DNA from: Simkaniaceae bacterium
Lineage (GTDB): Bacteria > Chlamydiota > Chlamydiia > Chlamydiales > Simkaniaceae
DNA: 34,009 nt
Direction of reading: 5' to 3'
Assembly (NCBI GenBank): GCA_018062315.1
Contig: JAGOSM010000014.1
Span: forward strand, 1 to 34,009
The notes below the pieces were generated by a model, which made no database searches, was not told the origin of the DNA, and saw only the letters and a list, made by a program, of their open reading frames with translations. Both the position numbers and the translations under genes were made by a program. Position 1 is the stretch's first letter; the number at the start of each line of letters is the position of its first letter. Of the stretch, positions 25,907 through 33,405 are shown one piece after another.

Positions 25907-26708
25907 ATTTCAAAATTGCCCTTTTAATTTCCATCCAGACCCTTGGAGACAATACTACCCCCCAATGTCCCTCAATCCCATCTAAAACACGCCATTTTGA
26001 AGGATCTTTAGCAATTCCTCCTCTCTCGGCAGGAACAAGGAAATCTGTCCTAGAAACAATATGGTGATAGGGAATCTCTTCTCCCCGAGCTTCCCTACTC
26101 TGAATCTGTAAAGATAAAGCACTCAAATAGGTAGACCCCTCTTGCATTTCTTCATCTGTGGCTTTCGATACACAACAATAATTGAGTAAAGGCACCCCTT
26201 TAAAAGGGGTACAAATTGTCACCACTTTCACCACCTGATCTCTTCGCAATAACCATTCCGCAGTCTCAGCGGCAATCAATCCCCCAAGAGAATGCCCAAT
26301 TAAAATCAGCTGCTCTCTTCCCGTTTCAGAAAAAATTTCCCGAATTTTTGGCATAATTTTATGAAGTGCATAATCTCGGATCCGAGCCCCTTTTTCCCCA
26401 GAAAGAAGCCCCGCATAATTCACAGTATAAATAGGCCCTACCCTTTGATCAGCAGCAAGATACCCCTTAAGAGGCAGCCACTCCGATTGATTAAACCCAC
26501 TTCCATGAATCATCAAGATAGCCACCCCCCGCTTTCTCAGATCAGGGGAAGCCTCCGATCTCCCACATAAAGCCGTAGAAATCAACCCTAGTATGAGCGT
26601 AAGTCCTTCAGAAGCAATCATTAAAGGAACCCTGACTACTAAACTAGCTGTATTAATCACGCCCCTTTCAGTAAGGGCCATTGTAGGAACAAGCGCTTCG
26701 GTACTCAT
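25905..26708 (-). CDS. Alpha/beta hydrolase, probable membrane-anchored lipase/esterase
   Basis: A 267-residue alpha/beta hydrolase. Visible are the oxyanion loop LMIHGSGFN (HG at 68-69), the nucleophile elbow LIGHSLGG (Ser140), a likely acid Asp222 (SRTDFLVP) and His248 (IEGHWGVVLSP), a complete triad. A hydrophobic stretch at about 20-48 could be a single N-terminal membrane helix or uncleaved signal, placing the catalytic domain at the membrane. The pattern resembles PGAP1-like or triacylglycerol lipases, but the substrate cannot be read. It diverges from gltX with only about 65 bases between start codons and converges on euo. I know of no hydrolase in this position in C. trachomatis, so the neighbourhood may be specific to this lineage. 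Confidence 0.8.
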   Translation of the reverse strand: MSTEALVPTMALTERGVINTASLVVRVPLMIASEGLTLILGLISTALCGRSEASPDLRKRGVAILMIHGSGFNQSEWLPLKGYLAADQRVGPIYTVNYAGLLSGEKGARIRDYALHKIMPKIREIFSETGREQLILIGHSLGGLIAAETAEWLLRRDQVVKVVTICTPFKGVPLLNYCCVSKATDEEMQEGSTYLSALSLQIQSREARGEEIPYHHIVSRTDFLVPAERGGIAKDPSKWRVLDGIEGHWGVVLSPRVWMEIKRAILK

Positions 26709-26773
26709 ATGGAGAACGACTCTACCCTGTTTTTTGATTGAATTCTATAAATGAATCACTCAAACTCTTCAGC

Positions 26774-28309
26774 ATGAATGTACGAGTACGAATAGCCCCC
26801 TCTCCCACGGGAGATCCCCATGTAGGAACTCCTTACATGGCCCTCTTTAACCTGATCTTTGCAAAACACTATCAGGGTAAATTTATTTTAAGAATTGAAG
26901 ATACCGACCGAACCCGTTCCCGTCCTGAATATGAAGAAAATATCTACAAAGCCTTAAAATGGGTGGGGATTGAATGGGATGAGGGTCCAGATATTGGCGG
27001 CCCCTATGCCCCCTATAGACAAAGTGAGAGAACTGAAATCTATCGGACCTATTGTCAACAACTCCTCGATCAAGGGAAAGCTTACAAATGCTTTGCAACC
27101 GCCGAAGAACTTAGCGAAATGAGAGAGCTTTCGAAGGCTTCGGGTAGCCGTATTGGATATGACCGTCGCTACAGAAATTTAAGCCCTCAAGAAATCGCCG
27201 AACGAGAAGCGAGAAACGAACCCTTTGTTGTCAGATTGAAAGTGCCCCTGACTGGAGAATGTGTCTTTGAAGATGCTGTTAAAGGGCGCATTTCTTGCCC
27301 TTGGGCTGATATTGACGACCAAATTTTAATGAAATCCGATGGATTTCCCACGTATCATCTTGCGAATGTTGTGGATGATCACCTTATGAAAATCACTCAC
27401 GTCATCAGAGGAGATGAATGGATTTCATCGACCCCTAAACATGTCCTTCTCTATGATTCTTTTGGGTGGGAAAAACCTATTTTTATGCACATGCCCCTTC
27501 TTTTAGGGAAAGATGGCAAAAAACTGTCAAAACGGAAAAATCCGACCTCTGTCTTTTACTACAGAGACTGTGGCTATTTAAAAGAAGCGTTCCGTAATTT
27601 CCTCACCCTAATGGGATATAGCATGCCCGGGGATAAAGAAATCTACTCTCTGGAAGAAATTATTCAAACCTTTGACCCAAAACGAATTGGAGTTTCTGGG
27701 GCTATCTTTGATATTCAAAAACTCGATTGGTTGAACCAACAGTATATCATTGATTCCATCCCGCAAGAAAAATTATGGGATCGAATCAAAGAATGGGGCT
27801 TTAGCGATGAAAAAATGCAAGCTCTCATTCCCCTTTGCCATACCCGAATTAAAACGTTTGGCGATTTTATGGAGCTCTTTACCTTCCTCTTTATCAACCA
27901 CATCCCTCTATCTGACGATCTTCTGATGGTTAATAAGGTGGGACGAGGGGGGGTTGCAGCCATTCTCCAGTCTATGATTACCTCAATGGATGAAGAAGAG
28001 GACTGGACTGGTGTCGGATTTGAAAAGAGCTCTCGCCTTGTAGCTACTGCATTCAATATCAATCATAAAAAAATTCTTATGAAGATCTTATATGCTGTCA
28101 TCACTGGGAAACATATGGGGCCTCCCCTCTTTGACACTATTACCATCCTAGGAAAAGACCGAACTCGAGTCCGTCTTCTTGAAGGAATCGAGTTTGTAGG
28201 AGGACTCTCGAATAAACAACTTGAAAGATTGGTCAAGCTCTGGCCCCAAAAACAGATGAATGAATTTATTGAGGCGTTACCTCAGGGGGAGCTTCCGTCT
28301 CAGAAATAA
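26774..28309 (+). CDS. gltX: Glutamyl-tRNA synthetase
   Basis: Class I synthetase of 511 residues. The HIGH-region motif [12 protein letters not shown] opens the Rossmann fold, [15 protein letters not shown] and [12 protein letters not shown] follow, and the KMSKS loop reads [13 protein letters not shown]-terminal helical anticodon-binding part completes the chain. The ATG at 26774 aligns with the usual family start ([12 protein letters not shown]); a TTG at 26738 would add 12 residues with no counterpart. No clear ribosome site is seen. Location beside euo agrees with chlamydial gene order. The last 44 bases overlap a small lipoprotein gene on the minus strand. Confidence 0.96.
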   Translation: MNVRVRIAPSPTGDPHVGTPYMALFNLIFAKHYQGKFILRIEDTDRTRSRPEYEENIYKALKWVGIEWDEGPDIGGPYAPYRQSERTEIYRTYCQQLLDQGKAYKCFATAEELSEMRELSKASGSRIGYDRRYRNLSPQEIAEREARNEPFVVRLKVPLTGECVFEDAVKGRISCPWADIDDQILMKSDGFPTYHLANVVDDHLMKITHVIRGDEWISSTPKHVLLYDSFGWEKPIFMHMPLLLGKDGKKLSKRKNPTSVFYYRDCGYLKEAFRNFLTLMGYSMPGDKEIYSLEEIIQTFDPKRIGVSGAIFDIQKLDWLNQQYIIDSIPQEKLWDRIKEWGFSDEKMQALIPLCHTRIKTFGDFMELFTFLFINHIPLSDDLLMVNKVGRGGVAAILQSMITSMDEEEDWTGVGFEKSSRLVATAFNINHKKILMKILYAVITGKHMGPPLFDTITILGKDRTRVRLLEGIEFVGGLSNKQLERLVKLWPQKQMNEFIEALPQGELPSQK

Positions 28310-28391
28310 TATAAGAGGGGGGATTATAACCCGTTTGCAAGCACCCAGTAAAAGTAAATAAAATAATAACAAAAAACAAAAAGCTTTTCAT
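28266..28391 (-). CDS. Small lipoprotein of 41 residues
   Basis: A short gene, easily missed, found by reading the minus strand of the gltX-cysJ gap. ATG at 28391 is preceded by GAGGG nine bases away. The product begins with a lysine and a hydrophobic core ([14 protein letters not shown]) and a TGC lipobox ending at Cys17. The predicted mature lipopeptide is 25 residues, rich in Pro and Glu, ending [15 protein letters not shown] (28440-28445) and TATTAT (28415-28420) upstream form a weak promoter with 19-base spacing. In Chlamydia the small cysteine-rich lipoprotein gene omcA lies near gltX, but this product has only the lipid-attachment Cys, so homology is not claimed. It overlaps the gltX 3' end by 44 bases. 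Confidence 0.62.
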   Translation of the reverse strand: MKSFLFFVIILFTFTGCLQTGYNPPSYIISETEAPPEVTPQ

Positions 28392-28413
28392 AATAATTAA
28401 CCCTCTATATATT

Positions 28414-28419
28414 TATAAT
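28414..28419 (+). promoter_or_regulatory. Candidate -10 box of the cysJ-like gene
   Basis: TATAAT with a predicted start near 28426 gives only about nine leader bases before the ATG at 28435, and no ribosome site is visible, so translation may be leaderless-like. No good -35 is found. The same bases on the other strand can serve as the -10 of the small lipoprotein gene. Confidence 0.35.
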
Positions 28420-28434
28420 AAACACATTTACTAG

Positions 28435-29421
28435 ATGATGGTCAATAAAGAAAATCCATTTTTAGCACCTCTTCTTGATAGAGAACGGCTGAACAAGCAG
28501 GGCTCAAGCAAAGAAACCTATCATGTATCTCTCGATATTAGAGGATCCGGGATGGTGTATTCTCCAGGTGATTGTGTAGCAGTGCTCCCTGAAAATGACC
28601 CTGAGCTCGTTCTTCTGATCGAGGAAGCTTTAGGAACTTCACAATTTCACGATTTTCTCTTAAAAAAGGCCAATTTATCTCGTGTAACTGGCCGTTTTTT
28701 AGATAAAGTATGCCACCGCTCTTTTGCCCATGAACGGGATAAAATTGAATATTTACAAGGCAAAGATCTTCTTGATATCATTCAAGATAATCAACTCGAT
28801 TTTTCCTCTTTTCTAGAGCATTTATCTCCCCTACTCCCCCGTTTCTACTCGATCGCCGGGTATCATCCTGACTCAATTGATCTTTTAATCCGCACTTTCT
28901 CTTACGTTTATGCAGGGAAAGAGCGTCCAGGTGTGGCAAGTGATTTTGTATGTAGACGACATGTTACCCATTTACCTATCTATCTCCATCCTACTAAGCA
29001 CTTTAAACTTCCTGAAAATCCTGAGACTCCCATTATTATGATTGGCCCGGGTACAGGAGTAGCTCCTTTTCGTTCTTTTCTAGCAGCGAGAGCCTCTCTG
29101 CCTGGAAAAAACTGGCTTTTCTTTGGAGAGCGAAGCAGCTCAACCGATTTTTATTATGAATCTTTTTTCAAAAGCCACCCCAATCTCAAACTTGAGTGTG
29201 CCTTTTCTCGAGATCAAGCTGAGAAAGTGTATGTACAACATAAGATGCTTGAGCAAAAAGAAGAGCTAAAATCCTGGATTCAAGAGGGGGCCATCGTATA
29301 TATCTGTGGCGATGCTCATCTTATGGCAAAGGATGTGCAAAACACCCTTAAAATCATTTTAGAAGTCGACGACCTCAAGGCTCTTAGAAAAAACAAACAA
29401 CTCCTTCTCGACGTCTATTGA
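28435..29421 (+). CDS. cysJ: CysJ-like NADPH flavoprotein reductase lacking the FMN domain
   Basis: A 328-residue protein homologous to the FAD/NADPH half of sulfite reductase alpha subunit CysJ. Seen: a connecting segment with SPGDCVAVLPENDPELV, FAD motif PRFYSIA (135-141), GVAS (166-169), NADPH motif GPGTGVAPFRSF (204-215), FFGER, SRD, YVQ (266-268), CGDAHLMAKDV and the terminal aromatic DVY typical of CPR/CysJ enzymes. The flavodoxin-like FMN domain of E. coli CysJ is absent, and the connecting domain is shortened. The gene is named after its homologue (CT435); without CysI in view, assimilatory sulfite reduction is doubtful, and the electron acceptor is unknown. It overlaps the convergent ispF by seven bases. 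Confidence 0.88.
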   Translation: MMVNKENPFLAPLLDRERLNKQGSSKETYHVSLDIRGSGMVYSPGDCVAVLPENDPELVLLIEEALGTSQFHDFLLKKANLSRVTGRFLDKVCHRSFAHERDKIEYLQGKDLLDIIQDNQLDFSSFLEHLSPLLPRFYSIAGYHPDSIDLLIRTFSYVYAGKERPGVASDFVCRRHVTHLPIYLHPTKHFKLPENPETPIIMIGPGTGVAPFRSFLAARASLPGKNWLFFGERSSSTDFYYESFFKSHPNLKLECAFSRDQAEKVYVQHKMLEQKEELKSWIQEGAIVYICGDAHLMAKDVQNTLKIILEVDDLKALRKNKQLLLDVY

Positions 29422-29885
29422 ACTGTGATGACTGCAAAACACTGTAGCCCTTCTCCCCTGCCAAATGCAGTCAGAGCATCTCCAGAAGTGATTGTAAGCC
29501 CCACTTGTTCAAGATGAATACCCAGAGTCTCTGCAACAGCCCCCCTCACCTCATCTATTCTCGCCTGCAAGCGAGGTCTTGCTCCTTCCATAGCAAGCGC
29601 TACATGAACAATCGAAGCTCCTTGAAGAGTTTCTAAAGCTTTTTCAAGATAACATCTAGAATCAGTAATGCCTTCTTTCTTACACATATGGATCGCTAAT
29701 TTGCCTAGAATAGGCACATGAGTAACTGACGTGATTGCGTTACATAAGGAGTGAAAAACAACATCCCCATCTGAATCGGCATCAAGACCAGGTACATCAT
29801 CAAAAATCAGCCCTGCGATGACACATTTTTTTCCCGTTTTATCATCTAAAAAGCGATGACTATCTTGTCCAATTCCTACCTTCAT
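29415..29885 (-). CDS. ispF: 2-C-methyl-D-erythritol 2,4-cyclodiphosphate synthase, divergent
   Basis: MEP-pathway enzyme of 156 residues forming the cyclic diphosphate on the way to isopentenyl diphosphate. Metal ligands are at the usual places: D8 and H10 in GIGQDSHRF, H45 in SDGDVVFHSL; the end FGRGEGLQC matches FTGRGEGI. Several normally strict positions differ: the His before SDGD is Asp37, the GDIG-FPD-D loop is PILGKLAIHM, and TTEKLGF is TSGDALTAF. Similar changes appear, as I recall, in chlamydial IspF. ATG 29885 gives the family length; an open extension to 30107 runs antisense to murA and is rejected. AAGGAG lies about 15 bases before the ATG, so a TTG six bases earlier is possible. 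Confidence 0.87.
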   Translation of the reverse strand: MKVGIGQDSHRFLDDKTGKKCVIAGLIFDDVPGLDADSDGDVVFHSLCNAITSVTHVPILGKLAIHMCKKEGITDSRCYLEKALETLQGASIVHVALAMEGARPRLQARIDEVRGAVAETLGIHLEQVGLTITSGDALTAFGRGEGLQCFAVITVQ

Positions 29886-29949
29886 ACCCAAAGTATATAA
29901 AACTTCTCCTTTCTTGTGTATATTTCCCCCATTTTGATAGAGTAAGAAG

Positions 29950-31293
29950 ATGGAGCAACTGATTATCAAGGGAGGAAGGCCTTTAGAAGGGACTGTGAGG
30001 GCATCAGGGGCAAAAAATGCCATCACAAAAATGCTCGTTGCCTCTCTTTTATCTGATAAAAAATGCACCTTCACTAATGTGCCAAATATTGCTGAGGTAC
30101 ATACCACAGTCTCCCTTTGTCAAGAACTTGGAATGCATGTTTCCTGGGATCTAGAACAGGGCATTCTCGAAGCTCAAACTAAAGAACTCATTTCTACCTA
30201 CGTTCCTCAACGTTTTTCTGGGGCGAATCGGATCCCCATTCTCCTCATTGGAGCCCTTCTTGGACGATCTCGAGAAGATATTATCATTCCCACAGTAGGT
30301 GGCTGTAAAATTGGAAAAAGGCCCGTTGACTTCCATATCGCTTCTCTTCAGGCCTTAGGGGCAAATATTGAATATCGAGAAATGAAAAAAGAAGGGGCCT
30401 ATTTTGCTCATGCCCACCACGGGCTGAAAGGAGCCGTCATTGAACTTCCCTATCCTTCGGTAGGAGCCACCGAAAATACCATGCTAGCAGCAGTTCTCGC
30501 GCAAGGAAAAACGGTAATTAAAAATGCAGCCATTGAACCTGAAATCATGGATCTGATCCTGTTTTTACAAAAGCTAGGGGTCAACATTCAACTCGACGGA
30601 ACCCGCACGATCACCATTGAAGAAACAAAAACATTTTATGAAGTCAAACACCGAGTGCTTACTGATCGCATTGAAGCAGCATCTCTCGGAATGGCAGCGA
30701 TTGCTACACAAGGACGCGTCTTTGTAGAAGGGGCTGAACACCTTCATATGATCTCTTTTCTCAATCAACTGCGCCGCATTGGAGCTGGCTTTTCGATCGA
30801 GGAAGATGGGATTGAATTTTTCTATTCAGGGTCCCTTCAAGGGGGACTTCATTTAGAAACAGATGTGCATCCCGGTTTTCTCACTGACTGGCAACAACCC
30901 TTTGTTGTTCTTCTCTCACAAGCCCAAGGGAGCTCGATCATCCACGAAACAGTCTATGAAAACCGTTTTGGCTATACCGACATGCTTTCCAAGATGGGAG
31001 GGAAAATGCACCTTTTTCATGACTGTTTAGGTCATAGAGCGTGCCGGTTTGCTTCACAAAATTTTGGGCATAGCCTAGTCATTCATGGTCCCACGACATT
31101 AACAGGGGCCTCTATTGAGATCCCGGATCTTCGCGCAGGATTTGCCTACGTGATGGCAGCTCTTGTCGCAAAAGAAGAATCGATCATCACAGGACTCCAT
31201 TACCTCGATCGAGGTTATGAAAAAATCGATACAAAGCTTGCCCTTCTAGGTGCTGATGTGAGACGTGTTTCCCTTGTCGAAGCTCTTGTCTAA
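29950..31293 (+). CDS. murA: UDP-N-acetylglucosamine 1-carboxyvinyltransferase (MurA)
   Basis: First committed enzyme of peptidoglycan synthesis, 447 residues, transferring enolpyruvate from PEP to UDP-GlcNAc. Lys22-Asn23 (GAKNA), the mobile loop with Cys119 (VGGCKIGKRPVDFH), the Asp of FLTDWQQP and the Arg of DLRAGFAY are present. The Cys is the residue alkylated by fosfomycin. In C. trachomatis MurA this position is reported to be Asp, so this protein is the ancestral, drug-sensitive type. It diverges from ispF (64 bases between starts) and overlaps the convergent pgeF by 48 bases. Confidence 0.96.
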   Translation: MEQLIIKGGRPLEGTVRASGAKNAITKMLVASLLSDKKCTFTNVPNIAEVHTTVSLCQELGMHVSWDLEQGILEAQTKELISTYVPQRFSGANRIPILLIGALLGRSREDIIIPTVGGCKIGKRPVDFHIASLQALGANIEYREMKKEGAYFAHAHHGLKGAVIELPYPSVGATENTMLAAVLAQGKTVIKNAAIEPEIMDLILFLQKLGVNIQLDGTRTITIEETKTFYEVKHRVLTDRIEAASLGMAAIATQGRVFVEGAEHLHMISFLNQLRRIGAGFSIEEDGIEFFYSGSLQGGLHLETDVHPGFLTDWQQPFVVLLSQAQGSSIIHETVYENRFGYTDMLSKMGGKMHLFHDCLGHRACRFASQNFGHSLVIHGPTTLTGASIEIPDLRAGFAYVMAALVAKEESIITGLHYLDRGYEKIDTKLALLGADVRRVSLVEALV

Positions 31294-31980
31294 CATTACC
31301 AAGGTAGCATGCCTTCCTGTCTCTTTATCTCTCCGGTACGAGTAATAATCCTTGTGATGTTCGTAAGTGCATACCCGCTCTATATGTATTTCCTGAATCC
31401 CGAGCTCCTCAAGTTGTTTTTCAGCAAGATCCCAGAAATTATAATGATGAGGCTGTTCCATAAAACCTCGATATTTTAAAGGGAATTCGGGATAGTAAGC
31501 ATACTTTGGCCCGAGACTTGGCGCTATTGCAACCAAAATATCCTTGGGATCTGTATTCAAAGCTTTGACGACTTCTCCATAAATATTGGAAACAAGACCG
31601 CGCCATCCTGCGTGGACACAAGCAATTTGACCCTTTCCTTTATCGTAAAAAATAGCTGCTTGACAATCTGCATGTCTGATCATCAGGGTAACCTCTTTTT
31701 CTTGAGTGATAAGGGCATCACCTTGAAATACCCCCCCTTTTGTTGTAGAAATGATATTGATCCCATGCACCTGATCTAATCGAGCTACGTTGAGAAATCC
31801 CCCCGTATCAAAAACCCTTTTTTGGTTTTTTTCAACATCTACAGGATTGTCTCCTGTGTTATCTCCCATGTTGAGTGAAGCATAGGGACCTTGACTTACC
31901 CCTCCATGTCTTAAAGACACAGCATGGCGCAGTCCTTTTATTTGGTTGAGAAGGGAGAAATCAAGAAATTGTCTTTCCAT
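31246..31980 (-). CDS. pgeF: YfiH/PgeF family purine nucleoside phosphorylase / peptidoglycan editing factor
   Basis: A 244-residue multicopper-oxidase-like (laccase domain DUF152) protein. Metal ligands are H72 (DQVHGINI), C106 (IRHADCQAAI) and H123 (CVHAGWRG); RHGGVSQGPYASLNMGDNTGDN and the terminal SYRRDKETGR are family marks. Homologues cleave adenosine and inosine with phosphate. In E. coli, YfiH (PgeF) stops misincorporation of L-Ser in peptidoglycan stem peptides. Its placement tail-to-tail with murA, overlapping by 48 bases, fits a cell-wall link, though convergent genes are not co-transcribed. Only 29 bases separate its start from the divergent mcsA. Confidence 0.88.
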   Translation of the reverse strand: MERQFLDFSLLNQIKGLRHAVSLRHGGVSQGPYASLNMGDNTGDNPVDVEKNQKRVFDTGGFLNVARLDQVHGINIISTTKGGVFQGDALITQEKEVTLMIRHADCQAAIFYDKGKGQIACVHAGWRGLVSNIYGEVVKALNTDPKDILVAIAPSLGPKYAYYPEFPLKYRGFMEQPHHYNFWDLAEKQLEELGIQEIHIERVCTYEHHKDYYSYRRDKETGRHATLVMLDKSFDKGNTSHIST

Positions 31981-32009
31981 AAATAGCCTCTACCTACTAT
32001 GTATGGAGT

Positions 32010-32459
32010 ATGTTTGAAAAACCACTAGAATGTTCTGGATGTACAGCAGAAGGATGCCTTGATTATATTACTCTAGAAAAAGGATTACAAGTTGGCTACA
32101 GTATGTGTGCAGAATGCCCCCTTCTTCAGCTTAAACTTCACGGAGAAGCAACTCAAGTTACACACAACATTCGAGAAGAAGGGTTATCTTGTCTCACCTG
32201 TGGGACCAATCTTCAATCTCTAAAAATCGAACATAAAGTGGGATGTCCTGACTGCTATGTGATCTTTGAGGAAAGGTTAAGAGAAATTTTTCATCCTATC
32301 CGCTTTCACGTTGGGAGATCTACCGAAGACGCCTCTCTCTCAAGTCGTGCAGCAGAGCTCAACATTGAGCTCTCAGAGGCATTAAAAAAAGAAAATTACG
32401 AACACGCGGCTTATCTCCGCGATCAAATTAAAGAGTTAATTCATGACAAATCTTCTTAA
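32010..32459 (+). CDS. mcsA: McsA-like zinc-finger/UVR protein
   Basis: A 149-residue protein with four CxxC pairs (C8/C11, C33/C36, C61/C64, C79/C82), enough for two zinc sites, and a C-terminal UVR helical hairpin (about 117-143, ELSEALKKENYEHAAYLRDQI). In Bacillus McsA binds and activates the arginine kinase McsB and modulates CtsR. Here no ctsR or clpC is near, but mcsB follows with a 17-base overlap. The start has GGAG too close to the ATG (one base) and only 29 bases to pgeF, so transcription may begin inside pgeF or give a very short leader. Confidence 0.88.
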   Translation: MFEKPLECSGCTAEGCLDYITLEKGLQVGYSMCAECPLLQLKLHGEATQVTHNIREEGLSCLTCGTNLQSLKIEHKVGCPDCYVIFEERLREIFHPIRFHVGRSTEDASLSSRAAELNIELSEALKKENYEHAAYLRDQIKELIHDKSS

Positions 32460-33405
32460 TTTAACCCCTTGGGAAGAAGTAAGTGATCCAATTCATCTCT
32501 TTTCCCGATTCCTCTTAAGAAGAAATATTGCTCGCCATCTTTTTCCACATAAACTCTCTTCAAACGATCTAAGTCATCTTTGTTCGATGATTCCTCATGC
32601 AGAGCCGCTACAAACCCTTTCTCCTGCTGAGCGGGATCAACTTGCAGATGTATTCCAAGTGCCTCAGGGACTTCAGAATATCCAAGTTGGACAGGGGTTT
32701 ATCTGTGAATATCCGATGCTCACGCTAATCAATGATAAAAATCACCTTTCATTCTATGCAATTGCACCAGCCTCTCTTTGGAGTGAACGAAAAAAAGAAC
32801 TCCTGGATAGAGAAAAACAGCTTTCAACCCTTTTCCCCTTTGCTTATCACCCTAAATTTGGCTTTTTAACCTCTCATATCGATGAGTGTGGTTCTGGATT
32901 TACTTATACAGTCGACCTCCATCTTCCACTACTCAACCGGCTAGGTCATCTCGAAGCTGCACTTCAAGAGGAATTGGAATCCGATGTGATTCTTTCCTCC
33001 CCCCCTGGAGATTTTATTTCCATTTCTAATCGCTCATCCCTCGGATATACAGAAGAACATACTCTCCACATGGTAAACGCCTCTCTCCACCATTTAAAAA
33101 GAGCTGAAATGAGCCTGCGAGAACATATAGGGGAGCACAAAGAAATTAAGGATTTGATGGCACGAGCTTTTGGCCTTCTCCAACATTCATGTCAACTGGA
33201 ACTCAGAGAAGCGATCGATGCCTTAAGTCTTTTAATGTTAGGGGTACAACTCGGTGTTTTTACTGGGATGAGTCCCAAAGAGCTTTTTGCTCTCACTTTT
33301 CTTGCAAAACGGGAATTTCTCCAACCTGACTCCCAAGAAGATCTCCTTGAAAAAAGAGCTCTTTTTTTCAAAACAAAACTGTCTTTACTCAGGCCTCTCA
33401 TCTAA
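32443..33405 (+). CDS. mcsB: McsB-like protein with degenerate phosphagen-kinase core
   Basis: A 320-residue homologue of protein arginine kinase McsB, identified by its coupling to mcsA and by remnants of the phosphagen kinase pattern. The nucleotide motif STRVRLARN reads FSRFLLRRN (20-28), losing the second Arg. The catalytic NEEDHLR reads NDKNHLS (97-103), losing the base Glu (Lys99). TSCPTNxGTGLRAS is TSHIDECGSGFTYT, without the Cys and Arg. The RGxYGEGSE loop is shortened to about SSPPGD before SNRSSLG. The C-terminal helical domain is retained. It may bind McsA, phosphoarginine or a protease rather than phosphorylate. C. trachomatis CT675 is the expected orthologue. Confidence 0.82.
   Translation: MTNLLNLTPWEEVSDPIHLFSRFLLRRNIARHLFPHKLSSNDLSHLCSMIPHAEPLQTLSPAERDQLADVFQVPQGLQNIQVGQGFICEYPMLTLINDKNHLSFYAIAPASLWSERKKELLDREKQLSTLFPFAYHPKFGFLTSHIDECGSGFTYTVDLHLPLLNRLGHLEAALQEELESDVILSSPPGDFISISNRSSLGYTEEHTLHMVNASLHHLKRAEMSLREHIGEHKEIKDLMARAFGLLQHSCQLELREAIDALSLLMLGVQLGVFTGMSPKELFALTFLAKREFLQPDSQEDLLEKRALFFKTKLSLLRPLI

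Noticed and set aside
28266-28391. Small lipoprotein as an OmcA orthologue
   Set aside because: Position near gltX is suggestive, but the mature part has only the lipid-attachment Cys and no sequence likeness that I can see to the cysteine-rich OmcA.
29886-30107. N-terminal extension of IspF by 74 codons on the minus strand
   Set aside because: It runs antisense to the conserved murA start, has no IspF counterpart, and the ATG at 29885 gives the normal family length with D8/H10 in register.
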